Source: JBFKAV01 sp041621405
GTDB taxonomy: Bacteria > Pseudomonadota > Alphaproteobacteria > Rhodobacterales > Rhodobacteraceae
Length of the DNA: 22,485 nucleotides
Direction of reading: 5' to 3'
NCBI GenBank assembly: GCA_041621405.1
Contig: JBFKAV010000041.1
Location: 1-22,485, forward strand
In this document: positions 1 to 8,467 of the stretch, piece after piece
Position numbering within the stretch: the stretch's first letter is position 1
Layout: every line of letters starts with the position of its first letter
Notes under the pieces: model-generated
What the model was told of the DNA's origin: nothing
Seen by the model: only the letters and a program-made list of their open reading frames with translations
Databases searched by the model: none
Program-made: the position numbers and the translations under genes

Positions 1-387
1 AAGCTCGGTCCGCACGAGCGGGTGCTGATCAACGGCGCGGTGATCGAGAACGGCGAGAAGCGCAGCCGGCTGTCGATCATGACTCCCGGTGCCAACATCC
101 TGCGCCTGCGCGACGCGATCCATCCCGGCGAGGTCACGACGCCGGTGCGCCGGGTCTGCTACATCGCCCAGCTCGTGCTCTCGGGCGATGCCAGCCCCGC
201 CGAGGCGCATCATCAGCTCCTGCGCGGCATCGAGCAGCTCTCCCAGGCGCTGACCGATTCCGACAGCCGGGCCCAGCTCACCGCCGCAACCGAGGCGGTG
301 CTGGGCGGTCAGCACTACCAGGCGCTGAAGGCGCTGCGCGCGCTTCTGCCGCGCGAGGAGCGGCTGCTGGCCGCCGCCGCGCGATGA
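1..387 (+). CDS. flbT: Flagellin synthesis regulator FlbT, 5' end cut by window
   Basis: FlbT is a small alphaproteobacterial protein that acts on flagellin mRNA after transcription, and couples flagellin production to flagellar assembly. The reading frame is already open at base 1 (residues K-L-G-P-H-E-R) and gives 128 codons. A family member is about 130-150 residues, so only a few N-terminal residues are missing. The typical early block of the family is present: GAVIENG, then a basic stretch, then a GANILR-like segment and a CYIAQLVLSGD-like segment. The valine codon GTG at 22 is internal and is not the start. The stop overlaps the start of the next gene by 4 bases (ATGA), which suggests translational coupling. 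The partner flaF would be expected just upstream, outside the window. Family identity is by recognition of the sequence, with no alignment run. Confidence 0.9.
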   Translation, partial: KLGPHERVLINGAVIENGEKRSRLSIMTPGANILRLRDAIHPGEVTTPVRRVCYIAQLVLSGDASPAEAHHQLLRGIEQLSQALTDSDSRAQLTAATEAVLGGQHYQALKALRALLPREERLLAAAAR

Positions 388-1199
388 GCTTCCAGCCGGT
401 GCTGCCGCTCGGCGGCTACGCCGGCTGGCGCTTCCTCGCGCGCACCGCCGATCGCCAGCGCGCGCTCGTGGCCGAGGCCCCGGGCACGCGGCGCGACACC
501 GCGGCCTTCCGCGCCCGCATCGGGCAGGTGACGAGCGCCGAGGCGCTCGTCGCCGACCGCGCGCTCCTGAAGGTGGCGCTCGGCGCCTTCGGCCTCGAGT
601 CCGACCTGGGCAACCGGGCCTTCATCCGCAAGGTGCTGGAAAGCGCCGCGGACGACCCCAAGGCGCTCGCCAACCGGCTCGCCGACAAGCGCTACCTGGA
701 ATTCGCCCAGGCCTTCGGCTTCGCCGAGCCGGGCGGGCCGTTCAACCGGACGCGGGCCTTCGCCGAGCGGCTCATCGCGCGCTACGAGACCCGCCAGTTC
801 GAGGTGGCCGTCGGCGAGCAAGACGAGACGATGCGGCTCGCGCTCACCGCCAAGCGCGAGCTCGAATCCCTCGCCTCGGGCTCCAGCTCCAAGAACGCGC
901 TTTGGTTCTCGGTGATGGGCAACCCGCCCCTGCGCAAGGTCTTCGAGACCGCGCTCGGCCTGCCGGAGAGCTTCGGTGCGCTCGACCTCGACCTCCAGCT
1001 CGAGACCTTCCGCGAGAAGACCGGGCGGGCGCTCGGCTCGGGCGAGATTGCGCAGTTCGCCGACGCCGGAAAGCGCGAGGACCTGATCCGCCTCTACATG
1101 TTGCGTTCCGAGCTGCGCCAATCGCCCGTCGCCGCGCGCGCCAGCACGGCGCTGACGCTGCTGCAATCGATGCCCAGGATCACCGCCCGCGGCGGCTGA
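384..1199 (+). CDS. DUF1217 family flagellar-cluster protein
   Basis: This is a 271-residue soluble protein with no signal peptide or membrane segment. It resembles the DUF1217 family found in flagellar gene clusters of Rhodobacteraceae and rhizobia, sometimes mislabelled FlgF. The composition is helical, with repeated short helices rich in Arg, Ala and Leu. Visible family-like blocks include the N-terminal GGYAGWRFL, a central region around residues 70-125 with LESDLGNRAFIRKVLES-type sequence, and a C-terminal segment ending SMPRI. It begins inside the flbT stop codon (ATGA), so the two genes are almost certainly co-transcribed. The molecular role of the family is unknown. The flagellar assignment rests on the neighbour. 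Confidence 0.82.
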   Translation: MSFQPVLPLGGYAGWRFLARTADRQRALVAEAPGTRRDTAAFRARIGQVTSAEALVADRALLKVALGAFGLESDLGNRAFIRKVLESAADDPKALANRLADKRYLEFAQAFGFAEPGGPFNRTRAFAERLIARYETRQFEVAVGEQDETMRLALTAKRELESLASGSSSKNALWFSVMGNPPLRKVFETALGLPESFGALDLDLQLETFREKTGRALGSGEIAQFADAGKREDLIRLYMLRSELRQSPVAARASTALTLLQSMPRITARGG

Positions 1200-1311
1200 G
1201 TCGCGCCGCAGCGGTCCGCGGCCAAGCACTTTCGACCGATCATGCACCGAAACCCTGCCGGTCGCCGTAGGAGGATTGCGGGGTCGTCTGCTATTTTCGG
1301 ACGGCCGAACC

Positions 1312-1316
1312 AGGAG
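1312..1316 (+). promoter_or_regulatory. Ribosome binding site deciding a TTG start
   Basis: AGGAG lies 8 bases before a TTG codon at 1325. This is the only good Shine-Dalgarno in this stretch. The SDR fold begins directly after that TTG (MSVLVVTGG), so it supports the rare start codon. Confidence 0.65.
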
Positions 1317-1324
1317 ATCGAGGG

Positions 1325-2083
1325 TTGAGCGTCTTGGTGGTCACAGGGGGAAGCCGCGGGATCGGAGCCGCGATCTGCCGTCATGCGGTTTCCCTGGGAT
1401 GGTCCTGCGGGGTCAATTTTGCCAGGGACGAACGCGGCGCGCAATCCGTCGTGTCGGAGATCACGAGGATGGGCGGCAAGGCCATCGCGGTTCAGGCGGA
1501 CGTTGCCGATCCTGTCGAGGTCGAGACGATGTTCGACGAAGTGGATCGCCGGCTCAGCCCGGTTGGCGGCCTGGTCAACAACGCCGGAACGATGGGGAGC
1601 CCGGGGCGGGTGGAAGAGCTCGACCCGGACCGCTCCAGACGCCTGTTCGAGGTCAACACGCTCGGGCCGTTCCTGTGCAGCAGGGCGGCGCTGAAGCGGA
1701 TGTCGACGCGCTGCGGCGGCAGCGGTGGCGCAATCGTCAACATCTCGTCCGCGGCGGCCAAGCATGGCGGCGCCGGGTCGCATATCGACTATGCCGCATC
1801 GAAAGGCGCGGTGGACACCTTCACCATCGGCCTCGCGCGGGAACAGGCGGATGCGGGCGTGCGGGTGAACTGCGTGCGTCCCGGCGCCATTCTCACCGAG
1901 ATCAGCAAAGCGTGGATGGAAGATCATCCCGAATGGCTGCCCGCGGTGATCGCGAGAACCCCGTTGGGACATCCGGGCGAAGTGGAGGACGTTGCGCAGG
2001 CGACGCTGTGGCTTCTGTCGGACGCCGCTAAATACGCGACGGGGGCGATCCTCGACGTGTCCGGCGGCTGGGTGAGCCCATAG
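1325..2083 (+). CDS. Short-chain dehydrogenase/reductase (FabG-like SDR)
   Basis: A classical SDR of 252 residues that would use NAD(P)H to interconvert an alcohol and a ketone. The substrate is unknown. The cofactor motif TGGSRGIG is at residues 7-14, NNAG at 85-88, the catalytic Ser at 141/142, and YAASK gives Tyr156 and Lys160. The C-terminal DVSGGW is typical of FabG relatives. It starts with TTG after a well-placed AGGAG. It sits alone between the flagellar genes and the convergent dapD. The local base composition is a little less GC-rich than its neighbours (about 65% in one line counted by hand), which could mean later acquisition. The Arg just after the first glycines (GGSRG) and the NFARDE segment suggest NADPH preference, but this is inference. 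Confidence 0.85.
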   Translation: MSVLVVTGGSRGIGAAICRHAVSLGWSCGVNFARDERGAQSVVSEITRMGGKAIAVQADVADPVEVETMFDEVDRRLSPVGGLVNNAGTMGSPGRVEELDPDRSRRLFEVNTLGPFLCSRAALKRMSTRCGGSGGAIVNISSAAAKHGGAGSHIDYAASKGAVDTFTIGLAREQADAGVRVNCVRPGAILTEISKAWMEDHPEWLPAVIARTPLGHPGEVEDVAQATLWLLSDAAKYATGAILDVSGGWVSP

Positions 2084-2239
2084 TCCGCGAGACCGCCGGA
2101 CATCGCCGCACGGATGCGCCCCGGCCCGGCCATGACGCGGGTCCGCGCTGCGGGAAGCGTACCGAGGCGGACCAGAGAAATGGCCGTTCGAGAAACCCCG
2201 GGCAGGATCCCCGACGCCTTCGGCGCCGGCGACGCGCCC

Positions 2240-3067
<828 letters not shown>

Positions 3068-3137
3068 GGCTAATCCTCCCGCCCCGAGTCTCGGTCCGGC
3101 CCGGGCTATAGCGGCACGGGGCCTTGGCCGCAATCGC

Positions 3138-4061
3138 TCAGGGGAAGGGATCGGGCGCCGGGTTCGCGCCGCAGACCAGCACCGCCACCCGCTCTCCTGG
3201 CACCGGCCGGTAGGCGCCCGAGAGCAGCGCCGCCAGAGCCGTGGCGCCCGCCGGCTCCACCAGCTGGCGCAAACCCCGCCAGAGCGCCACCTGCGCCTCG
3301 GCGATCGCCGGGTCCGCGACGAGGACGGTCGTCACCCCCTGCGCCCGGGCGAGGTCGTAGCAGATCCGCCCGATGCGCCTCGCGCCCAGCGCATTCGCCG
3401 CGATCCCCGACACCTCGACCTCCGCCTCCGGCCCCTCGGCCAGCGCCCGGGCGAGCGTTGGCGCCAGCTCGGGCTCCACCGCCACGACCTTCCGCCGGCC
3501 CTGGAGCCAGGCCAGCGTGCCGCCGATCAGCCCGCCACCGCCGACCGCGATCAGCACGGTGTCGGCGGCAAGCCCCTGCGTCTCCCATTCGCGCATCAGC
3601 GTGGCCTGGCCGGCCACGGTTTCGTGTGCGTCGTAGGCATGGACCTGGAGCGCCCCGGTCTCCGCCTCGTAGTCCCGCGCCGCCGCCAGCGCCTCGGCAT
3701 AGCTGCCGGGCACGACGACGAGATGCGCCCCGGTGCGACGGATCAGGGCGATCTTCGCCGGCCCCGACATCTCCGGCACGAAGATCCGCGCGGGATAACC
3801 CAGCGCGCGCGCAGCGTGCGCCACCGCCGCGCCGTGGTTGCCGCCCGAGGCGGCCACCACGCCTGCCGCCGGGACCGGCACGGAAAGCAGGGTGTTGAAC
3901 GCTCCGCGCGGCTTGAAGCTGCCGGTGTGCTGCATCTGCTCGAGCTTCAGCTCGACCGGGTAGCCGAGCCCGAAGGCCTCCGCCGCGAAGACCGGCGTCC
4001 TCAGCACGTGGGGCGCGATCCGCGCCGCCGCCGCCTCGATCCGCTCGCGCCAATCCGCCAT
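3138..4061 (-). CDS. PLP-dependent threonine/serine dehydratase
   Basis: A fold-type II PLP enzyme of 307 residues, of the threonine ammonia-lyase / serine racemase-like family. It probably deaminates L-threonine or L-serine to a 2-oxo acid plus ammonia. The Schiff-base lysine is Lys50 in GSFKPRGA. The substrate loop SGGNHG is at 72-77, and the phosphate-binding glycine loop GGGGLIGG starts at 174. A cysteine in the C-terminal VCGAN occupies the position that usually contacts the pyridine nitrogen. There is no C-terminal ACT regulatory domain, unlike biosynthetic IlvA, so a catabolic enzyme is more likely. The ATG at 4061 is chosen because the family similarity starts there (MADWRERIEAA). The gene is divergent from the LOG gene with 78 bases between them, and may be transcribed together with dapD. 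Confidence 0.87.
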   Translation of the reverse strand: MADWRERIEAAAARIAPHVLRTPVFAAEAFGLGYPVELKLEQMQHTGSFKPRGAFNTLLSVPVPAAGVVAASGGNHGAAVAHAARALGYPARIFVPEMSGPAKIALIRRTGAHLVVVPGSYAEALAAARDYEAETGALQVHAYDAHETVAGQATLMREWETQGLAADTVLIAVGGGGLIGGTLAWLQGRRKVVAVEPELAPTLARALAEGPEAEVEVSGIAANALGARRIGRICYDLARAQGVTTVLVADPAIAEAQVALWRGLRQLVEPAGATALAALLSGAYRPVPGERVAVLVCGANPAPDPFP

Positions 4062-4139
4062 CCGCCGCCCCTCTCTGGCCTTGCCGGGACCGACGCTATA
4101 GAGATCGCCGGACCCCGGCAACGCGAGGGAGGACAGGGC

Positions 4140-4985
4140 ATGAACGACGAGCGCGGCCACCCGTTCCGCCGGGCGCACGAGGATATCGAGACCACCCGCG
4201 ACGTGCCCGACACGCCGCAGAGCCGCTCGCCTTCCTACCGGCTGGCCTTCGCCGACCCTGATTTCCTGTGCCGCGACGAGCTGAGGCCGGTGCGGCTGCA
4301 GCTCGAGCTTCTGAAGACCGAGCTCGGGATGAACGAGCACGGGATCCGCTCCACCGTCGTGCTGTTCGGCGGCGCCCGCATCCCCGAGCCGGCGAAGAGC
4401 GGCGACGCCCGCACGCCGGCCCTGGCCGAGCTGGCGAAATACTACGACGAAGCGCGAGAGTTTGCCCGGCTGATCACCGAGAAGAGCAAGCGTGACGACC
4501 ACCGAGAAAACGTGATCGTCACCGGCGGCGGCCCCGGCGTCATGGAGGCCGGCAATCGCGGAGCGGCGGACGCGGGCGGCGTCTCCGTCGGCCTCAACAT
4601 CGTGCTGCCGCACGAGCAGATGCCGAACCGCTACGTCACCCCCGAGCTCTGCTTCAACTTCCACTACTTCGGCATCCGCAAGATGCACTTCCTGCTGCGC
4701 GCCAAGGCCATCGTCTGCTTCCCCGGCGGCTTCGGCACGCTCGACGAGCTGTTCGAGAGCCTCACCCTGATCCAGACCGGGCGCATGGAGCAGGTGCCGA
4801 TCCTGCTCTTCGGCCGCGAATTCTGGGAGCGGGTGGTGAACTGGCAGGCGCTGGCCGAGGCCGGCACCATCGCCGAGGAGGACCTTGCGCTCTTTCGCTA
4901 CGTCGAGACCGCCGCCGAGGCGGTCGGGCTGATCGATAGCTGGCAGGGCGCGGGCGTGAAGCGGACCGAGATCCCCGGGCGGTAG
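4140..4985 (+). CDS. LOG family / TIGR00730 Rossmann-fold protein
   Basis: A 281-residue member of the LOG family, once mislabelled as lysine decarboxylases. Characterised members are nucleoside 5'-monophosphate phosphoribohydrolases, which release free cytokinin or purine bases from their riboside monophosphates. Two diagnostic motifs are visible: GGGPGVMEAGNRGA near the middle and PGGFGTLDELFE further on. Their conserved Arg and Glu residues form the active site in the family. The protein belongs to the longer subgroup, with about 70 extra N-terminal residues containing a basic, partly disordered stretch. The ATG at 4140 follows GAGGGAGGA at the correct distance. The open frame upstream to 2718 runs across dapD and the dehydratase on the other strand and is an artefact of GC bias. 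The true substrate cannot be read from sequence. Confidence 0.9.
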   Translation: MNDERGHPFRRAHEDIETTRDVPDTPQSRSPSYRLAFADPDFLCRDELRPVRLQLELLKTELGMNEHGIRSTVVLFGGARIPEPAKSGDARTPALAELAKYYDEAREFARLITEKSKRDDHRENVIVTGGGPGVMEAGNRGAADAGGVSVGLNIVLPHEQMPNRYVTPELCFNFHYFGIRKMHFLLRAKAIVCFPGGFGTLDELFESLTLIQTGRMEQVPILLFGREFWERVVNWQALAEAGTIAEEDLALFRYVETAAEAVGLIDSWQGAGVKRTEIPGR

Positions 4986-5005
4986 GACCCGGCCAGGGCC
5001 GGGTC
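4986..5005. terminator. Perfect hairpin directly after the LOG stop codon
   Basis: GACCCGGCC, loop AG, then GGCCGGGTC: a perfect 9-bp stem beginning the base after the TAG stop. It lies between two convergent genes (stops at 4985 and 5019), so it may end transcripts from both sides. A following CACTTCT is only weakly T-rich, so the case rests on the stem and the location. Confidence 0.65.
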
Positions 5006-5018
5006 CACTTCTGAAAGG

Positions 5019-5657
5019 TCAGCCCACCGCCTCGCCGAGCTTCAGCCAGGCGATCAGGTGCAGGACGATGAAAGCTGGCACCACGAAGCCCGGGATCAGC
5101 GCCATCGGCAAGGTCTCCATCACCGGTGCCCAGGGGGCGCCCGGGGGCGCGAGTGGCAGACCCGGCGCGGCGAGGGCGGCGATGCCGAAGGCTACCGCGA
5201 AATCCGCGAGGCCGAAGCCGATGAGCCGGCGCGCGCTTCGCCGCCAGCCCTCGGCCCGGCGCGCGAGCCGCGTCGTCACGTAGGCGGCGAAAGCCGCTAC
5301 CGCGAGATCGCCGAGACCGGCGGGCAGGGCGAAGACGGCCGGAAGCTCGCCCATCGCCCAGAGGAACAGGAACACCGCCCCGATGGCGCGCCAGGCCTGC
5401 GTCGCGGTCACCGTCACCGGATCGAGTCCGGCGACCCAGGCCCGGAGCCCCGGCGAGGCGTGATACGCAAGCAGAAACGCGAGCGGCGGGATCAGCACTG
5501 CCGGCAGGAAGCGCAAGGGCGGCCCGGGCTCGACCGGCAGGAAGGCGCCGCCCCGGGCGAACGCCAGCACCAGAGCGCACCAGGCCGCGACGACGGCCCA
5601 GAGAACGGGCGACCTCAGGCCCCGCGAGGGCTGTCTCGGGAATGCAGCATCGGTCAT
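5019..5657 (-). CDS. Multi-pass membrane protein of unknown function
   Basis: A 212-residue hydrophobic protein that I do not recognise by family. Roughly six membrane-spanning stretches can be seen. One is near residues 16-33 (VLWAVVAAWCALVLAF). Others include a Pro-rich FLPAVLIPPLAFLLAY, AIGAVFLFLWAMGELPAVFALPA, LGDLAVAAFAAYV, GLADFAVAFGIAAL and a C-terminal PMALIPGFVVPAFIVLHLIAWL. A basic loop, RLARRAEGWRRSARR, probably faces the cytoplasm. The ATG at 5657 follows AGGAG at a good distance. The gene lies 48 bases downstream of a MarR regulator on the same strand, and a palindrome sits in that gap. It is therefore probably controlled by, or co-transcribed with, the regulator. It could be a stress or solvent-response membrane protein, but that is a guess. 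Confidence 0.78.
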   Translation of the reverse strand: MTDAAFPRQPSRGLRSPVLWAVVAAWCALVLAFARGGAFLPVEPGPPLRFLPAVLIPPLAFLLAYHASPGLRAWVAGLDPVTVTATQAWRAIGAVFLFLWAMGELPAVFALPAGLGDLAVAAFAAYVTTRLARRAEGWRRSARRLIGFGLADFAVAFGIAALAAPGLPLAPPGAPWAPVMETLPMALIPGFVVPAFIVLHLIAWLKLGEAVG

Positions 5658-5670
5658 GGTTGAATCTCCT

Positions 5671-5690
5671 ATATGTGTAGTTACACCTAT
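5671..5690. promoter_or_regulatory. Imperfect palindrome, candidate MarR operator
   Basis: ATATGTGTAGTTACACCTAT pairs at 16 of 20 positions around a two-base centre, with core TGTGTA/TACAC. It is strikingly AT-rich in a GC-rich region. It lies between the MarR stop and the ribosome binding site of the downstream membrane-protein gene, where a repressor would block transcription of that gene. Confidence 0.45.
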
Positions 5691-5705
5691 CACTCCGAGA
5701 AAAGT

Positions 5706-6116
5706 TCACAGCTTCCGGAGCGTCTCAACGAACTCGCGCGCTTGCGCTTGGCCCAGCTTGTCGACGAGGCGCTGCTGGTAGGCGCGCCAGGCGGGCATCG
5801 CGGCTTCAAGCCGCCTGCGCCCCGCTTCGGTCAGCGCATAGGCGCGCAGCCGCTGGTCCTCGGCTGCGGCCGGGGCGATCCAGCCCTTGCCCGTCAGAAG
5901 TTCGAGGTTGCGCGTCATCGTCGTGCGCTCGGTGCCGAGCCGCTCGGCGATCTGGCCGACGCTCATCTCGCCGAACCCGTCGAGCAGCGCCAGCGTGGTG
6001 AACTGTGGCGCGGTGAGGCCGGCCTCCCGCACCGCCTCCTCGAAGCCGCGCACCAGGCTCCGCGTGGCACGCTGGAGATTGAAGGTCAGACAGTTCAGCG
6101 GCTGGTCGAATTGCAT
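5706..6116 (-). CDS. MarR family winged-helix transcriptional regulator
   Basis: A 136-residue MarR-type dimeric regulator. Residues 34-50 carry the LTAPQFTTLALL-type helix. The helix-turn-helix follows, with MSVGQIAERLGTERTTMTRNL at about 51-71. A basic wing contains DQRLRAYALTEAGRR, and the C-terminal helix would dimerise. The single N-terminal cysteine (Cys9) could act as a redox sensor, but this is inference. ATG at 6116 is chosen; an in-frame GTG at 6131 would add only five residues, and neither start has a clear Shine-Dalgarno. The palindrome TGTATATACA lies immediately 5' of the ATG, so an mRNA starting there would be nearly leaderless or the site is an autoregulatory operator. The gene is followed by a membrane-protein gene and is divergent from the EF-G-like gene. 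Confidence 0.88.
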   Translation of the reverse strand: MQFDQPLNCLTFNLQRATRSLVRGFEEAVREAGLTAPQFTTLALLDGFGEMSVGQIAERLGTERTTMTRNLELLTGKGWIAPAAAEDQRLRAYALTEAGRRRLEAAMPAWRAYQQRLVDKLGQAQAREFVETLRKL

Positions 6117-6120
6117 TGAT

Positions 6121-6130
6121 TGTATATACA
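6121..6130. promoter_or_regulatory. Perfect 10-bp palindrome at the MarR gene 5' end
   Basis: TGTATATACA, flanked by two direct copies of TGATTGT (6117-6123 and 6132-6138). It shares the TGT..ACA pattern with the palindrome at 5671-5690 and is equally AT-rich. MarR proteins usually bind short palindromes over their own promoters, so this is a candidate autoregulatory operator. Confidence 0.45.
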
Positions 6131-6306
6131 CTGATTGTCAGCCATTGGCAAGCCGGGCCGTCGGGAAAGTGGCGCTGCGTGGGCCTAAGGCCGGTTGACG
6201 CGGAGGCTGCAAGCGGCCGAGGATGGGGCAAAACACTGGCGCGCCGACCGCGGAGCTCCGGCATCCGGGTGCGGTGCTTCCAGACACAGAACGGGAGGTA
6301 TCGTCC

Positions 6307-8244
6307 ATGCGCACCGTCGCGGTTCTCGGTCCATCGCAATCCGGCAAGTCGGCCCTCGTCGAGCAGCTCTCGCACCTCGAGGGCCACGGCCCGCTGCGCG
6401 AGGAGGCCGATCACCTGACGCTGACCGCCTTCCCCTTCATGGGCGAGCGCTGGGCCGCGTTCGAGCTTGCCGGCGGCCCCGACTGGGCGGGAATGGCGGG
6501 GCCGATCCTGATGGCCGCCGACGCCGCGGTGATCGTGGTGCCGCCGGACCCCGAGGCCGCGGTTCTGGCCGCGCCCTATATCCGCACGGTTCAGGCGGCA
6601 GGCACGCCGAGCCTGATCTTCGTCAACAAGATGGACGCGGCCGAGGCGAGGGTGCGCGACATCGTGGCCGCGCTGCAGGCCTATTCGAGCCATGTGCTGG
6701 CGCTGCGCCAGGTGCCTATCCGCGAGGGCGGCGCGGTGGTAGGCGCCGTCGACCTGATCTCGGAACGCGCCTGGCGCTACCGCGAGGGTCAAAGCTCGAC
6801 CCTGATCGAGCTGCCCGCCGAGCTCGCCGATCGCGAGCACGCGGCGCGGGAGGAGCTGCTGGAGCAGATGGCCGACTTCGACGAGAAGCTGCTCGAGGAG
6901 CTGATCGAGGACCGGATGCCGGCCAGCAAGGCGCTCTTCGGCATCGCGGCGCGGGAGTTCGCACGCGGCGAGGTGGTGCCGGTGCTGATGGGCGCGGCGG
7001 CGCACCACAACGGGGTCATGCGGCTGATGAAGGCCCTGCGCCACGAGGCGCCGAAGCCCGAGGCGCTGCGCGCCCGGCTCGGCTCCGGCAAGGACGCGCC
7101 GGTGGCGGTGGCCTTCCACGCCCAGACCCGCAAGCATCTCGGCAAGGTCACCTTCCTGCGCGCGCTCGCGGGCGGCGTCGCGCAGGGCGGGCGCACTGGC
7201 GGCGGCAACCTCGGCGGGCTGATGGCGCCCGGCGGCAGCGGCGCCGCTTCGCCGCTCGCCGAAGGCGAGGTGGCGCTGGCGGTGAAGTCCGACCACCTCG
7301 CCGCCGGCACGGCGCTGTCGGCCGAAGCCGCGCTGCCGCGCCCGGATTGGGCCCTGGGCCACGCGCCCACGCTCGCCCGCCTGGTACTGCCCGAGAACGA
7401 GCGCGACGACGTCCGCCTCTCCACCGCCCTCGCGCGGCTGCAGGAGACCGACCCCGCGCTCCGCGTCGAGGCCGCCGAGGAAGGTGGCGAGGCGGTGCTC
7501 AAGGTGCAGGGGCCAATGCACCTGCGCCGGGTATTCGGCCACCTCGCCGAGGATTTCGGCATTTCGGTGCGGGAGGAGCCGGTGGGCGGCAACTGGCGCG
7601 AGACCGCGACCAGCCGGGCCGAGATCCGCCACCGCCACAAGAAGCAGACCGGCGGCGCCGGCCAGTTCGCCGAGGTGTCGATCGTGCTCGAGCCGCGCCC
7701 CCGCAGCGAGGGCTTCGCCTTCACCGACACGGTCAAGGGCGGCTCGGTGCCGAAGAACTACATCCCCTCGGTCGCGGCCGGCGCCGAGGACGCGCTGGTC
7801 AAGGGCCCGCTCGGCTTCAAGGTGATCGACGTCGGCGTGACCCTCACCGACGGCAAGTCGCACGCGGTCGATTCCTCCGACCACGCCTTCCGCACCGCAG
7901 GCCGCGCCGCCGTACGCGAGGCATTGGAGGCCGCGCATCCGGTGCTCCTGCAGGGTATCGAGAAGATCGAGGTCCACGTCCCCTCGGTATTCACCGGCCA
8001 GCTGATCCCGCTCTTTGCGACGCTCAAGGGCCACGTGCTGGGCTTCGAGGCCGACGAGGCGCAGCGCGGCTGGGACCTGTTCCGCGCTCTGCTGCCCGCC
8101 GCCTCGCTCGACGAGCTGCACACCGCGCTCGCCGGCGCCACCCAGGGCACCGCCTGGTTCGTGGCGGGCTTCGACCACTACGAGGAGCTCTACGGCCGCG
8201 AGGCCGAGGCGATCTCGAAGGCGCGGCTCGAGACCACGGCCTGA
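6307..8244 (+). CDS. EF-G-like translation-factor paralogue with degenerate G domain
   Basis: A 645-residue protein with the domain order of elongation factor G, about 50 residues shorter than a standard EF-G. A P-loop GPSQSGKS is at 8-15 and the guanine-specificity motif NKMD is at 107-110. The switch I threonine region is shortened, and the usual DTPGH of switch II is replaced by ELAGGPDW (residues 53-60). Domain II follows around the LGKVTFLRALAGG segment. Domain IV carries the family-like QTGGAGQFAEV, and domain V ends with the VHVPSVFTGQLIPLFATLKG and VLGFE segments. The ATG at 6307 follows GGGAGG with 8 bases between; the extension to 6223 is not family-like. It may act on ribosomes, but GTP hydrolysis by the ordinary mechanism is doubtful. 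Database entries of this type are commonly just called elongation factor G, and it should not be read as the main translocase. Confidence 0.85.
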   Translation: MRTVAVLGPSQSGKSALVEQLSHLEGHGPLREEADHLTLTAFPFMGERWAAFELAGGPDWAGMAGPILMAADAAVIVVPPDPEAAVLAAPYIRTVQAAGTPSLIFVNKMDAAEARVRDIVAALQAYSSHVLALRQVPIREGGAVVGAVDLISERAWRYREGQSSTLIELPAELADREHAAREELLEQMADFDEKLLEELIEDRMPASKALFGIAAREFARGEVVPVLMGAAAHHNGVMRLMKALRHEAPKPEALRARLGSGKDAPVAVAFHAQTRKHLGKVTFLRALAGGVAQGGRTGGGNLGGLMAPGGSGAASPLAEGEVALAVKSDHLAAGTALSAEAALPRPDWALGHAPTLARLVLPENERDDVRLSTALARLQETDPALRVEAAEEGGEAVLKVQGPMHLRRVFGHLAEDFGISVREEPVGGNWRETATSRAEIRHRHKKQTGGAGQFAEVSIVLEPRPRSEGFAFTDTVKGGSVPKNYIPSVAAGAEDALVKGPLGFKVIDVGVTLTDGKSHAVDSSDHAFRTAGRAAVREALEAAHPVLLQGIEKIEVHVPSVFTGQLIPLFATLKGHVLGFEADEAQRGWDLFRALLPAASLDELHTALAGATQGTAWFVAGFDHYEELYGREAEAISKARLETTA

Positions 8245-8265
8245 CGCGCAGCGCGCGATCGCGGA

Positions 8266-8331
8266 CCGGAGGCGGGGCTGTCTGCCCCTCCCCCGGACCC
8301 CCAACCCCGAGGATATTTCCGAAAGGGGAAG
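8266..8331 (+). repeat. REP-like GC-rich element, copy 1
   Basis: It begins CCGGAGGC and contains the hairpin GGGGC-TGTCT-GCCCC at 8274-8288. It then runs through CCCCC-rich sequence to GAGGATATTTCCGAAAGGGGAAG. The same order of blocks appears in inverse orientation at 8468-8540. Elements with a GGATATTT tail are common near gene ends in Rhodobacteraceae. It lies 22 bases after the EF-G-like stop and may act as its terminator. Confidence 0.6.
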
Positions 8332-8412
8332 CGCCATTCTGGGTTTCTTAACCCTGCGCTGCCACCTTGGGCACGCGGCACAGGCTGGGAAGCCGATGAC
8401 CGCAAAGGGGAA

Positions 8413-8445
8413 GGCACCCCGCCTCGGGCGACCGGACGGGGTGCC
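8413..8445. repeat. Inverted repeat with 9-bp perfect stem
   Basis: GGCACCCCG at 8413-8421 pairs with CGGGGTGCC at 8437-8445 across a 15-base loop. It sits midway between the two REP-like copies. There is no T-tract, so it may be a structural spacer rather than an intrinsic terminator. Confidence 0.5.
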
Positions 8446-8467
8446 GGACCCCTCCCGACGCACGGAT

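Noticed and set aside
6117..6131. GTG at 6131 as start of the MarR gene
   Set aside because: It adds only MYIQS and reads through the palindrome. Neither start has a clear ribosome binding site, but the ATG is the more usual codon, so this is a preference rather than proof.
6195..6224. TTGACG as a -35 box for the EF-G-like gene
   Set aside because: The hexamer is good, but the bases 17-18 positions later are CGAGGA/GAGGAT and do not make a convincing -10.
6195..8351. A 718-residue plus-strand frame overlapping the EF-G-like gene
   Set aside because: Low-complexity Arg/Gly/Ala product in a shifted frame of a gene with clear motifs.
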